Source of the DNA: Tretioscincus oriximinensis
Taxonomy: Eukaryota; Chordata; Lepidosauria; Squamata; Gymnophthalmidae
Length of the DNA: 64,000 nt
Direction of reading: 5' to 3'
Assembly (NCBI GenBank): GCA_022410635.1
Contig: JAJVDF010000003.1
Coordinates: 4,931,309 to 4,995,308 of the forward strand
Shown here: one piece after another, positions 35,283 through 45,977 of the stretch
Numbering within the stretch: position 1 is the first letter of the stretch
How the letters are laid out: each line of letters starts with the position of its first letter
Made by a program: the position numbers and the translations under genes
The notes under the pieces: model-generated
Database searches by the model: none
What the model saw: only the letters and a program-made list of their open reading frames with translations
What the model was told of the DNA's origin: nothing

Positions 35283-35475
35283 ATAGCAAGAGATCTCATA
35301 GCACTTTAGAGACTAACAATCAAAAGAGAGCAGCAGGAGCTTTCCTAGACAGTACTTTGGATAGGTAGGTAGGTAAGTAGGTAGATAGATACACATGTTG
35401 ATATTTTAGTAAGAGGTTGTCATAGCATTTTAGAAATAAGAAAAGGGAGGCATTAGGAGCTTTCATAGCCAAGTT
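35283..35475 (+). repeat. Family X repeat, two forward arms
   Basis: TAGCAAGAGATCTCATAGCA with CTTTAGAGACTAACAATC and GCAGCAGGAGCTTTCCTAGA forms the first arm; AGTAAGAGGTTGTCATAGCA with GGCATTAGGAGCTTTCATAG forms a second. A TAGGTAGGTAGGTAAGTAGG tract separates them. Confidence 0.7.
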
Positions 35476-36075
35476 TGCTGATGACACTAAACTGTTCAGG
35501 GTAGTGAAAATAGTGAAAACTGAAAGTGATTATAAGGCACTCCAGAGTGATCTATTGAAATTGGGTGAGTGGGCATCAAAGTGGCAATGCAGTTCAATTT
35601 AAGCAAGTACAAAGTCATGTACATTGGGGCAAAGAACCCCAACTACTGCTACCACCTGATGGGAACCAATCTTTCAGTGACTGAGCAAGAAAAGGATCTT
35701 GGGGTGTTGGTGGATAGTACAATGAAGATGTCAACACAGTGTGCAGCAGCAGCAGCAGAAAAGGCAAATTCCATGTTGAGAATAATTAAGAAAGGAATCA
35801 AAAACAAGTCAGCAAACGTGGTTTTGCCTCTTTANTAATCTGTNGTGAGGCCACATTTGGAATACTGTGTTCAGTTCTGGTCACTGCAGCTCAAGAGGGA
35901 TATTGCGGAAATAGAGAAGGTGCAGAAAAGGGCAACAAGAATGATCAAGGATCTGGAGCACCTCCCTTATGAAGTCAGGCTTTCCTGGTGCGCCTCTGTA
36001 TGAGACAGAATGCTGGACTAGATGGGGTCTGGCCCAATCCAGTATGGCTCTTCTTACATTTTTATGTTCTTATCT
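35465..36075 (+). pseudogene. CR1/L3-type LINE 3' end with RT C-terminal remnant
   Basis: It opens at AAGTTTGCTGATGACACTAA (KFADDTKLF, the RT catalytic block) and runs through EQEKDLGVLVDSTMKMSTQC, ANSMLRIIKKGIKNKSANV, a [14 protein letters not shown] string and [10 protein letters not shown]. The 3' UTR has CAGAATGCTGGACTAGATGG and TTTTATGTTCTTATC. Two Ns fall in the frame near 35835-35845. It is flanked on both sides by family X arms, so it may have inserted into a foldback copy. Confidence 0.88.
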
Positions 36076-36222
36076 GAAGGATGTCTACCTTTTTCTTGGG
36101 GATCTTGAAGCACTTTAGAAACTAACAAGAAAAAAGTAGTTTCTAAAAAGCTACAAGGCCCCTTCGCTAGATTTTCTGGACTCCGACTAACATGGCTATT
36201 TATTTGAAATCTACCTTTTTCT
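36076..36222. repeat. Family X repeat, reverse arm
   Basis: AAGCACTTTAGAAACTAACA, CCTTCGCTAGATTTTCTGGA and ACTAACATGGCTATTTATTT are visible; arms meet around AAGTAGTTTCTAAAAAGC. Confidence 0.7.
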
Positions 36223-36529
36223 TTTTGGATCCTGTGCTATGTATTGCCCCTGAGCAGTTTGTGAAACCAACCTAGTAACCCTGAATCTGTGAAAATACTG
36301 GCACAAGTAATTCCTCTTTAAAGCCAGCTAATTTTGTTTCACCTTAATTACTAAGTCAACCAGTGGATCAAATTTAACTGATAATTAGATTTTAACTAAT
36401 TTGGCTTGAGTGATATCTGTCCAATATACCTGTGTTTAAAAAAGTTTGCAAAGACAAGTAGGTCGGAATTCCACAAGTGAGATGAAAGATTTGTCACAGT
36501 TATTGTTAAAGTGAGCATAACCTGGTACT

Positions 36530-36660
36530 ACATATATTTATTTGGATTTTTGTCTTGCCCTATACCTGAAAGTCTCAACCATAAAAAAAGAATACAACCA
36601 TAAAAACAGAATACAACATCCGTAAAACAGGGTATAACCAATGAAAAAATAAATGAGAAA
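36530..36660 (-). repeat. Dispersed retroposon 3' end, reverse
   Basis: TATTTATTTGGATTTTTGTC, CCCTATACCTGAAAGTCTCA and repeated CCATAAAAACAGAATACAAC. Confidence 0.6.
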
Positions 36661-39019
36661 CAATGAAACTTGATCATTTAAAGCTGTATTTTGTGTTTGT
36701 GTTTCCTTGACCCATAGTCATTTTTGTTTGGAAATCTAAATGAGTTTAATTTGACAAATATGCAAAAAATAGAATAGAACCAAATACACAGTACTGAGTG
36801 GCACTGAAGCGAACCATGAAAATTAGAACTAAAACATGGATAATACATTTTGTTGATCTGTTCTATATATTTTAATCTCACAAATATTTAACTAATTTTA
36901 CAGACTGCTATATACTTGCTCTCACATTTTTCAAGTATGTGTGGGAATTGGAATGCTAGCCAAGATCAGTTCAAACATCCTGCATTTTTATAAATGTTCT
37001 GAATTCAGTCACTTCTTCGTTATGTCACTTCTGACTTCAGGCAGTTTTGAGTTCTAGCGCTGCTAATTTTGGCATTTCTAAGCGAGTTAAAGACTTTGAA
37101 AGTCAGCCACATCTTAGGAGACAGTAGAAGCAGGCAACATCATTCCTTTATTTTTCTTCTTGAAGTTGTCCCCACAAGGCCTTATTTTCCCATCAGTATA
37201 GTGATTTAATATTTGCTAATTTGAAATTTACATGGTTTTCAATGAACCTCACCTTCATGATTAACACACTCCTGTATTTACAACTGAACCAAAAATGAGG
37301 TTAATCCTTTTTTGCAACCAGTTTCCCTCTGTGCAGGGAATAGAGCAGACACTTGGCACTTTCCTTTGCTTCATGCCAAGCTGCTGCCTTCCGAATTTGG
37401 TGATTTGGTCCACTGGGGAGAGCAAACACAAAAATAACTAACAGTGCTACAGATTGGATGTACAACATGCCTTGGGAGGGGGGAAAACAGTTTCAGAAGT
37501 CAGAGTGTGCATTTGAGTAAAATATGACTGAGACTTGTCACTAGGAATGTGCATGGAATGGTTTTCAATTTCAGTTTGTTTAAAAACGTATAGAAGAATT
37601 CTGAATATTTCTTGTAAGTATCAAGGTCTTGTGCTGTATTACATTTCAATCCTAATTATATAGGTCAGATCGGTTTTGTACACTAGCCAATGGAAATTAG
37701 GTGAACCTTGCAAAATCAGACTAATAGCAATCAGTTGTTGTTTGGGATTGGTTGTAACAGTAGGTTAAAAAACAATATGGTTAGGTGCAAATTGCTTGTT
37801 TTTTAATTGCTAGTATGATAACATTCCTAAAAGTCAAGAATGCCTGCCAAGATCTCGGGTGTCAAACAACAACAACAATAATAACAATAAATACTATTTA
37901 TAACAGTACTTCGCCAAAGGGCAGAACTATTCATTTTGCAAAGTTTTAAATAATTATGAGAATTTTCCTCTGATCTATTAGTTTCCCTAGAAATGTTGAG
38001 AAGTGCTTAGAAAGGAAGTTCCTGCTGTGGGCCTTTGAAATAGGAATCTTATGACTTTTCTGTGGTAGCATCAGGCCTTTTCTGTGGTAGCACCAACATA
38101 TTGCTCTTTTGATTTTTAGACATGGATGGAAAATTTATCTTTCTATCAAGGCCTATTCAGAGTGATATTTTTTCTTTGCTTGTATTCCCTCCTTTGATTT
38201 TAATCATTTTTTTCCTATAATTATGATTTTAGCTGCTTTAAGGTTCTATTTTAATAGGAAGCAATACATCAATATTTAAAATAAATAAATTGGGNTTTTT
38301 TTAATCAAATTCCCCAATAGTTGAATGGTGTGCAGTGCATCTTGCTGTATTCCAGTTACATTTTGGGGGTTTGGGGATGAACACTTGATTTTTAAGAATT
38401 TTAAAACACAGTTGTAGTTTGAATATAAACAGCAAATAGGAAGTATTTATTCAAAATGAAGATTAATTTTATGTAAAGCCTATAAGAAACCCTTCTGTAA
38501 ATATTTTTGTTGGTATTTTAAACAGCCTCTATTGGATTTAATTAGTTTTGCTAAAAGACTATTTTTTTCATTCTGACCATTGCTAAATTGTCAAAAATGA
38601 AAGTGAAAACATTTTATTACTTTGTATCTGTATACCGTGCTCCCCTTGAAATGTTGAGGGAACTGTGTCATACTAGGAATGACAAAGATTCCTTTTATAT
38701 TAATAAAACACCCCAATTATGTTTACAATCAATGCACCATAACAATGAAACATGGAAATGCAGCAAGGAGGAAAAAATACATTGTTAAAATGTATGGCAT
38801 TTGTTTATGAGATGGTAGCTAGCAGAGGGTTCCCACCTAAAACGTGGGATAGAGTTTTGGATGGGAAAAAATGAAGCTGCATTAGAAGACGCATTTGGTA
38901 AAAAGTCCTGTCTTCCAAAACCATCTATGGTGGGAAACCTAAGCTAGCTTTTCTTTTCCAGGCATTTTTTCCAGAATATTTGCGATGACAAAAAGTTTCA
39001 TTTTGTTTTGGGAGAATTT
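36661..39019. other. Non-coding stretch with a small tandem duplication
   Basis: CTTTTCTGTGGTAGCA occurs twice at 38055-38095 with a 25-bp period. Otherwise AT-rich sequence with no recognisable family or frame. Confidence 0.35.
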
Positions 39020-39360
39020 CTGTTTATTTATTTATACTTATACCACACCCCAGATCTGAAAGTCTCAGGGGTGTTCTAGGGTCATGTTATTTATTTATTT
39101 ACATTTTTATACCACCCTATACCTGAAGATCTCAGGGCAGTTATCAGTAAAAACACCATTAACATGTTAAAAACGGCCACATGTAAAAAATTGGGAAGGG
39201 GCAATAGTTTCTCAGCCAAATTCCAAGCCAAAGAGGTGCGTCTTCAAGCGTTTTCTGAATGTGCACAGAGACGGTGATTGACACACCTTGAGGGGGAGAC
39301 TTGAGCTTGGCCCATCCACTTAGCCCAGAATAAGGTTCAGTGTGAACAGGGCCTGGGAGA
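39020..39360 (-). repeat. Dispersed retroposon, longer copy
   Basis: Two TTTATTTATTTA starts occur in tandem, each followed by TTATACCAC, CCTATACCTGA and AGTCTCAGGG-type text (39020-39070 and 39090-39140). A body then contains AACATGTTAAAAACGGCCAC, TTTCTCAGCCAAATTCCAAG, GTGCGTCTTCAAGCGTTTTC and GACACACCTTGAGGGGGAGA. The same body order occurs at 53160-53410, so the family is at least 250 bp long. A SINE or LINE 3' UTR is likely. Confidence 0.65.
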
Positions 39361-39934
39361 GGTATCCAAGTACAGTAATATGTCCAGTTAAATCTATTAA
39401 AACTATTTGTAAATTTCTATTTATATTTTTGCCCTGTGCAAAATTGGCAGAGGAAGAAAGACAGAGTGACTGTCTAGGCTTATTCATTGGTCCCCTTTGG
39501 GTATGAGATCTTACATTTTGAACCATGTACAAGTGTATTCTTAGTAAAAAATGTATTTGTGGATATTCGAGAGTATATTTTGAATGTACTGCATATATAG
39601 TTCATGCAAATAAAATATTGCATTTAGACATTGTTTCTAAAATGTGCATTTTACCGATAAACCAGAGTAGGCCATCCAGAGTAAATACGCAATGTCTCTG
39701 CACAAAATGGGGACCCTGGATTTAGGTTTTCTCTTTCCCTGTAGCTACTGAGTTTTTTCCGCACACCTGCTCTGCCCTTCAATCAGAATATGAAACATGA
39801 TCTCCACTGAGGTTTGGGATTCCATTAGTTCTCATCAGTCCATACAGCCAAGAAATTTGACTTGTTAGAAAATTCTACTGCAAAACATTCTGTTCTGAAC
39901 TATCTGCAAGTTTTTGTCGCTCTATCCTAGAGGC
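39361..39934. other. Non-coding gap
   Basis: No supported feature. Confidence 0.3.
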
Positions 39935-40240
39935 CATATTCAGACTACATTAATAGTTATTGATACACTTGACTCCATGAATTTGTCAAAATCTTCCTTA
40001 AAGCTATCCAGACTGCTAACTACCACCACCATTACTGGAAGTAGATTTCATGGACCAATGACCCTCTGGGTGAAACAATACTTCCCGTTATCTGTCCTCA
40101 CTCATTTACCCAACAACTTCAAAGGGAACCTGGTTCTTGGGTTGTGTGATGCAGATAAGAATTTATCTATAGTCACCTTATCCNTCCCATGTGTTATTTT
40201 ATACACTTCAGTCAGATTGATCAGGCCTGCCATAGTCTGT
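39935..40240 (-). mobile_element. CR1-like LINE 3' fragment
   Basis: AAGCTATCCAGACTGCTAAC, GGACCAATGACCCTCTGGGT, GAATTTATCTATAGTCACCT and TTTATACACTTCAGTCAGAT correspond to the CR1 3' region on the minus strand. Confidence 0.75.
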
Positions 40241-41382
40241 ACTATCACGTGAATGGTAGGTTCCTGTTTGAAGATGTATCTCAGACTAAGGTATGGTGCA
40301 GGAAGGATTTAAGAGTTAGTAACCTTAAGTCAAGTGCGCAGCAACATGTTTCTGTGATCTCAACAGCACGAACAAAGAATATATAGTAAGAAAAAGCTAA
40401 GATGCAGTGATCATTATTGTTAATGAGCTTAGTTGTAGAGGGAGATGTTTTTGACTTGTGGGTATTTTTTGCAGACGATTTCACGTGATGGTAAAGTGAC
40501 ATTTTGAAATAACTAGAAATGAAAAAAAAATTGGCTCAACAAAAATTAATTAGGAGAAAAGTGGTAAGGGAACAAAAACTCGGTTGCTTAAAAATGCCTT
40601 AACAGCTGTAATATGAGAACTTGCTAGCGCATTTGTTAATATAATTATATATAAAAGACGCTTTTATTTTTCCCTGTTCTAGTATTAAGAGGAGGTTTTG
40701 TCAAGTACTAACAAATTTATTCCTTATGGAAACTGCTGTATTATTGTCTGATGGGCATTTTACATCCATAAAATGGAATGGATTAAAGGAAATTAAACAG
40801 TATTTTTAGGGTGTTGACAGTATGTGGTATGTTAACAACAATCTTTATCGAAAGAGATTGCAGGAGGCGTAACGTAGTTGCATTTTAGCATTAACTAGAT
40901 TTGCTTTGTAAGAATATATAGCAGATAATATATTTTTGAATTAAGTCAGTGGTCAGACACACAAACCAATTTAAAAGCTAAGTAGGACTTGCAATTAAAC
41001 ATTTGAATCAGATGGAATTGTTCGCTTCTCTGAATTGTGGAACAAAACCAAATATGGGATCATTTTAAGATTTTCTTTTTTTCCTCTTTTTTTTTTAAAC
41101 CCCTTTAATTCTATCATCTCTTAGACAGCACTTTGTGCAACAATAAGTAAATCAATAGTTTGGGCATTACACATTCATTTTATGGTTCCGTTCACATTTG
41201 GCAGGTGCTTCCACTGTCTTTATTAAGATTCTAATTGAATACTCCACATGCTGTGTTATTTTTCCTTGGTTAGGATAAAAGGCATTTTTGTCTATGAAGT
41301 TTCTCTCTTAGGAATTCAAGATTCTATGAATTAATGTTTGTGGGAGGTAAGCACAGCATTGTGAAAGGGGCAACAATATCTT
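40241..41382. other. Non-coding stretch, nothing recognised
   Basis: AT-rich; no repeat signature or frame above 75 codons. Confidence 0.3.
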
Positions 41383-42030
41383 TCATGTGCATTGTGTTTG
41401 AAAGGCCAAAGTTCTTGAAAAACATTGGTCATTGGTTAGGCTTCCCACATAAAATCCAGAATAGAGTTTTGGACCCTTTAGTGGGGGTGAAAAAGTGATT
41501 TGCCCCTTAGGTGCTGCAGACATTAGATGCTGCACCTGGTGTAAAGCCCTTTCTCCTAGAGCCATTAGAAACAATAGGATCCTAGAGTTGGAAGGGACCT
41601 CTGTGGCTATGCACTCAAGGAAAGATTCACTAAACCATCCCAGCCTCTGCTTGAAGACTTCTATCAGAGGAGAATTCACAACTTCCTGTGGCACCTATTC
41701 CACTGGTTAATTGCCTTTACTGCCTGAAAGTTTCTCATCCCTTACAATTTAATCTCATTGCTTCCAATCCTCTCATGTGCCGAAGAAAACAAAGCTTATC
41801 CCTCTGCTCTGTGGCAGTCCTTCAGATGTGTGTAGGCAGCTATTAGGCCTCCTCACACTCTTCTCTTTTGCAGACTAACTATTCCTAGATCCTTTCACTA
41901 TACCTCATAGGACACTGTTTGCAGACCATTTACCTCCTTTGAACTTGCTCCAGTTTATCAATGTCCTTTTTAAAATTGGGGTGGCCAGAATTGAACAGAG
42001 GACTCTAAATATGGTTTGGCCAAGGTAGAG
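41383..42030 (-). pseudogene. CR1 LINE 3' end, different subfamily with ATTCT-type tail
   Basis: The minus-strand text runs from a degraded RT C-terminus (41870-42030) through PQEVVNSPLIEVFKQRLGW, a CR1 C-terminal string, to a 3' UTR ending CCAACTCTAGGATCCTATTG near 41565. CR1 elements end in short ATTCTRTG-like repeats, consistent with this tail. It differs in UTR from the 32755, 35465 and 62700 copies but matches 53575-54010. Confidence 0.8.
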
Positions 42031-42489
42031 GAGAGAGGAACAATAGATACATACTTCTATCCTGGATTTTAAGTACAAATTCTATTGTTTGTGAACAGGA
42101 AAGCACTGTATTTCTCTGAAAAGGGATGGCTAGGAGAACTGTTCTGGGTATCCAGAGAATTGGAAAAGGAATAGTTTAGTTTCGTAGCAAGAAAGGCACA
42201 TTCCTTGCCCTTCCTCCTATTGCATTGTCTGTCCTGTCTGCCTGTTGAGAGCCCTAGGCACCATGGGAGAGCTGCCAGATGAATGAAAAAGGGTGATTAG
42301 AATGCTATGCAAAATAATGAAACTTCACAAGCATTTCAATTAGCAGGTGAGAAGTTAAGCATCAATACCTTTTCTGCAATGAACCTTATTCCATCATGTA
42401 CCTCAGGATGAAAACCTGACACTTGTATATTAGTGTAGACTATGGCAGACCCTGAAAAAGGTGGATCCCCAGATCCCCACAAATGAACA
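42031..42489. other. Non-coding gap with a hAT-like MITE scrap
   Basis: Around 42400-42470, CCTGACACTTGTATATTAGT and GTAGACTATGGCAGACCC resemble the interior of the 5063-5238 element. Confidence 0.4.
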
Positions 42490-42990
42490 ACTGATACTTT
42501 CTCCTACATAGGAATACAAGAGGAGCCCTGTTGAAATAGTGCCAGAGCCCATCTAGTCAAATAGCCATTGATATATTTGGCTTTCATGAATTGGTCTAAT
42601 CCTATCGTAAAGCTATCCAGGCTGCCACCACCTCCTCTTTTGAAAGTAGACCAATGGCCATCTGAGTGAAAAAAAAATTCTTTGTGTGTCTGTTCATCTG
42701 CTTCAAGGAATGATCCCTGGTCCCACTGTTGTGTGACAGAGAAAACATTTTTTCTTTATTCCCCTTATCCATCCCATGCATAATTTTATGTACTTCAATC
42801 AGATCACATCTTAAATATCGTATGTTGAGGCTGAACAGCCCCATACATTGCAGCCTGATCTTGTAAGGTAGATGTTCCAGACCATTCTTGTTGCACCTTT
42901 TTGCACTTTCCCCAGTTCCATAATATCTTTTCTAAAATGTAGTGACCAAAACTGTACACTTCTCTATCTTTTCCCACAAATCAGAAGGGC
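42490..42990 (-). pseudogene. CR1-like LINE 3' end
   Basis: ATAGGAATACAAGAGGAGCC, AAAGCTATCCAGGCTGCCAC, AATTTTATGTACTTCAATCA and TGAGGCTGAACAGCCCCATA are the CR1 3' region in reverse. The minus-strand frame 42602-42844 includes GLFSLNIRYLRCDLIEVHKI, a degraded C-terminal RT block. Confidence 0.82.
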
Positions 42991-43310
42991 ATTACATTTG
43001 CTGTCTCTTTCTCTGTGCAGTCAGTCGACTCAGTAGTACCAGCAGTGGCGGCTGTCATTTTCTATTTATTCCTTTTTCCTTCCTATAAGATTGGCCTCAC
43101 TGATCCCTTGCAGGCCCAGTGGCAGAAAAATACAGAAAGTTTCTATGGTAAGAGACAGAGGCAAATGGAACTGGAATATCTAGCGTGAAAGAAATAGCCT
43201 TGGCTGGAATAATTTAATTCCTTGCTGAAAAAAACCCACAGTTTTTACTCCCTTCTTGTCTGTATGTTGGTCATAAATACCTAATGATAATAAATAAGCT
43301 ATTTATAATT
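42991..43310. other. Non-coding gap
   Basis: No supported feature. Confidence 0.3.
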
Positions 43311-43417
<107 letters not shown>

Positions 43418-43650
43418 CAGAGGTTTTTTTGTGACGGAACGCACCGGAACTGCTGCGTTAGCCGCTGGCGAGGTGGACGTGGCGTTATTTTATTTAGGCG
43501 GCACCTTTTATTTAGGCGGTGGCGGCAGGGCCACGCCCCCCTCGCCGGCGGCCAACGCAACAATACCGGCACCTTTTATTTAGGCAGGGGGGCGGAGTTA
43601 GTGGGGGGGCGGCGGCAGCGGCAGCGGCGGGGGCGCGGGAACATGGCTTT
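43418..43650. repeat. CpG- and GC-rich repeat-like patch
   Basis: Composition switches abruptly from (TAA)n to GC-rich text with many CpGs. TTTTATTTAGGCGG-type strings occur three times (about 43487, 43507 and 43574), two or more preceded by GGCACC. CACGCCCCCCTCGCC and GGCGGCGGCAGCGGC runs follow. It looks like a young mobile or minisatellite sequence rather than a promoter: no TATA, Inr or downstream exon is evident. Confidence 0.5.
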
Positions 43651-43884
43651 TGGCAAAAGATGATGTTGCAAATATTTTTTGCAGAAAAATATTAATGTGA
43701 ATATCGTGTTTAACATTTTTTTTAAAAGGAAGTATGAGTTCATGTTATCCAAAAGTATTTTTATTTTTATATTATGTTGTGCTTTGAAATATTACTCTTC
43801 TTGTGGTAGTTGAAACAAGTAGTCATCTTGCCCATCCACTGAAATGATACCTTCAACAATAATGCAATTCTTCAATTGGTGAAT
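43651..43884. other. Short AT-rich gap
   Basis: No supported feature. Confidence 0.3.
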
Positions 43885-44225
43885 GCTACCAGCATTGAAG
43901 AAGAAGAAGAGGAAAAAGAGGAAGTGGAAGAAGAGGAAGAAAAATAATTTTTTTATATATATCCCACTCTTCTCAGCTGAAGGGACTCAGAGTGACTTAC
44001 AAGCTTTTTTCGCTTGAAAGCTTATATTTATCTTTCCCACCACATTATAATGGTATCTATTAATCTACTTGCAATCTCTTCCATTTGGACAGCTACATTG
44101 GCTGAAACAAAGGCCAATAGAGGGAGCTCACTGCTTTCAATGGCAGACACACGAGGCCTCAAATTCCCATCTCTCTGCTGGAAGACTGTTACTCTTAACC
44201 TCTGCACTATCGTGCCTCAATGGCC
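43885..44225 (-). mobile_element. tRNA-derived SINE with Sauria/BovB-type tail, degraded
   Basis: Reading the minus strand, the head GGCACGATAGTGCAGAGGTT followed by AGAGATGGGAATTTGAGG resembles A and B boxes of a tRNA-derived promoter. The 3' end has TAAGTCACTCTGAGTCCCTT, a TGGGATATA-like string and a purine-complement (TTC)n tail, seen on the + strand as AGAAGAAGAAGAGG. The tail matches 49030, 51800 and 56600. Such SINEs borrow BovB machinery through this tail. Confidence 0.65.
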
Positions 44226-45168
44226 ATGCTGCTAAAAAAGCATCTGTGGTGGGCAGGGCAGGGTATATTTCCAGGAGGGAATATTACCCACCCAGGATTG
44301 CATTGCGTGTGAACTTGCCACTGGCCATTGTGATGGCAATTAATCATGGGCGCTGGAGACACACCATCTACAAGGCAGTCTTCTTCTGAGAAAGCATACA
44401 AGGTCAACCTTGAGGACATAAGACAGTAGCCAAAGAGCGATGATAAAACAGCTGCATCGTGTCCAGATAAAACCTTCCCCTGTAGTCAATGTGGCTGGTC
44501 TAGTTTGTTAGATAATAGTAGGAGTTATAATAACTATAAGAATAATTTTCAGGATCGAAACTGCTTGGCATATATTATTCCTCCTTTCTGTTGCCAATCA
44601 TTTGTGAAGAAAAGCTAAAAAATATATAAAATTCCACTAGCAGATCATCAAACAGTATCAAATGACTCATTCTCTGCATGGAGTACTTTATCAACCTCTC
44701 TGTCTATGGCAATTTTCTTTGTTCGTTTGAAGTACTTTTATTTACGTTAACCAATATTTTAGCAAATCTTAAAACTGAATTCAATTTCCTCTGTTTTCTA
44801 AAAAAGCAGAACGTCTGTATTGTTGGATCACTAGTAGTAATTTCTGAAGAGAGGAATTTTTTTGTTGCTCTGCTGGACAGTGTTAACAAGCAATTACCTT
44901 TCACTTCAGTGAGGCCCTAATGGAGGTTAAGCAGCTGGAGAAAAGGATGTTAAGCCACAATGGCCTTTAATGGATTGTATTGCCTTCATCAGGGACATTA
45001 TTTGCGGAATGATTAAAAAAAAAAGCCTGCCTACATTCTTCCCTTATACAATTTATGTGTTTTGTGGGGTTTGTCCTTCAAGAAAAAGTTGTCAGTTATA
45101 TATTAAAAAAAAATGAAAAGCTGTAATCCTGAAATAACTTGATTAGCAAGTGCACATTTGCTAGAAAG
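44226..45168. other. Unique-looking stretch, possible conserved non-coding block 44660-45070
   Basis: No repeat signature. The part from ATGACTCATTCTCTGCATGG to CATCAGGGACATTATTTGCG has balanced composition and homeobox-type TAAT/ATTA motifs. Constraint is inferred, not shown. Confidence 0.3.
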
Positions 45169-45354
45169 TAGGCTGACCAGATGACCCGTTTTGGGGGTGC
45201 CTTCCGNTTTTTTCTGAGGAAAAGAAGATAAAAAAAACAAAAAAATTTGAAAAAAATCTTTTTTTGAAAAATGTTTCCCCAGAAAAAACTGGGAGGCACC
45301 CCAAAACCTGGTTTTCAACTCTCCCCCCTCAAAAGAGGTCATCTGGTCAGCCTA
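45169..45354. mobile_element. hAT-like MITE (family G) with 8-bp target duplication
   Basis: A 186-bp element begins TAGGCTGACCAGATGACC and ends GGTCATCTGGTCAGCCTA, an 18-bp inverted repeat that is perfect here. Flanks are CTAGAAAG (45161-45168) and CTACAAAG (45355-45362), 7 of 8 matching, as expected for hAT. The centre is A/T-rich with TTTTTTCTGAGG and its partner. No coding content. Confidence 0.88.
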
Positions 45355-45702
45355 CTACAAAGGCAAATTGGAAAGAAAAAGAACAGATAAGCTATATTTA
45401 TATTACTTTTACAGGACAGCATCTATGATGAATCTCTCCTGTAAAATATGTCGGTTCTTCTTAGCATGGCCTTTGGTCGAAGAAACAACAACCCTCTTCC
45501 CCTTTGTCAGGCATTGTTGTTTTTAATACTTGAAGCTCTACACCATTTGTATTTAAGTGAGAGGGCAGTGGATGAATGGTATGCTTTGTAATCCAGCATT
45601 TGCAAGGCAGATGGCTTTAATCCACTTCTGTAGCAGATTAGCCTGCCCCATGGAAGCACATCATTTCACAATTATCGCAGATCATGTGGATTGAGCAAGG
45701 TA
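45355..45702. other. Unique-looking stretch between two MITEs
   Basis: GGCATTGTTGTTTTTAATAC, GCAAGGCAGATGGCTTTAAT and CAATTATCGCAGATCATG are unlike any repeat here; may be conserved non-coding sequence. Confidence 0.3.
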
Positions 45703-45975
45703 CCATGTTTCCCCAGAAATAACACAGTGTCTTATATTAATTTTTGCTCCCAAAGATGAGCTACATCTTATTTTTAGGGGATGTCTTATTTCTCCATGAA
45801 GAAAAATTCACAATTATTGTTGAACAAAAAAAATGAATGGTATTGCAGTTTCCGGCCACCAGGGGGAACTCATCACAAACAAAAACTTTGCTACATCTTA
45901 CTTTTGGGGGGGCGCCTTATATTTAGCAATTCAGCAAAACCTCTGCAGGAGACGTCTTATTTTCGGGAAAACAGG
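45703..45975. mobile_element. Mariner-type MITE flanked by TA
   Basis: Termini CCATGTTTCCCCAGAAATAA and TTATTTTCGGGAAAACAGGG are inverted repeats with few mismatches, each bordered by TA (45701-45702 and 45976-45977). The interior has CTTATTTTTAGGGGATGTCT and repeated CATCTTA(T/C)TTTT strings. Elements with this look are common in squamates and behave as non-autonomous Tc1/mariner transposons; that last point is from memory. Confidence 0.85.
45854..45869 (+). promoter_or_regulatory. CTCF-like motif inside the MITE
   Basis: GGCCACCAGGGGGAAC matches the CTCF core (CCACNAGGGGG) at nearly every informative position. It lies in the middle of the mariner-type MITE. Occupancy is unknown. Confidence 0.5.
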
Positions 45976-45977
45976 GT

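Noticed and set aside
43430..43640. CpG-island promoter
   Set aside because: Too short, built of internal repeats, adjacent to a microsatellite, and no downstream exon is seen.
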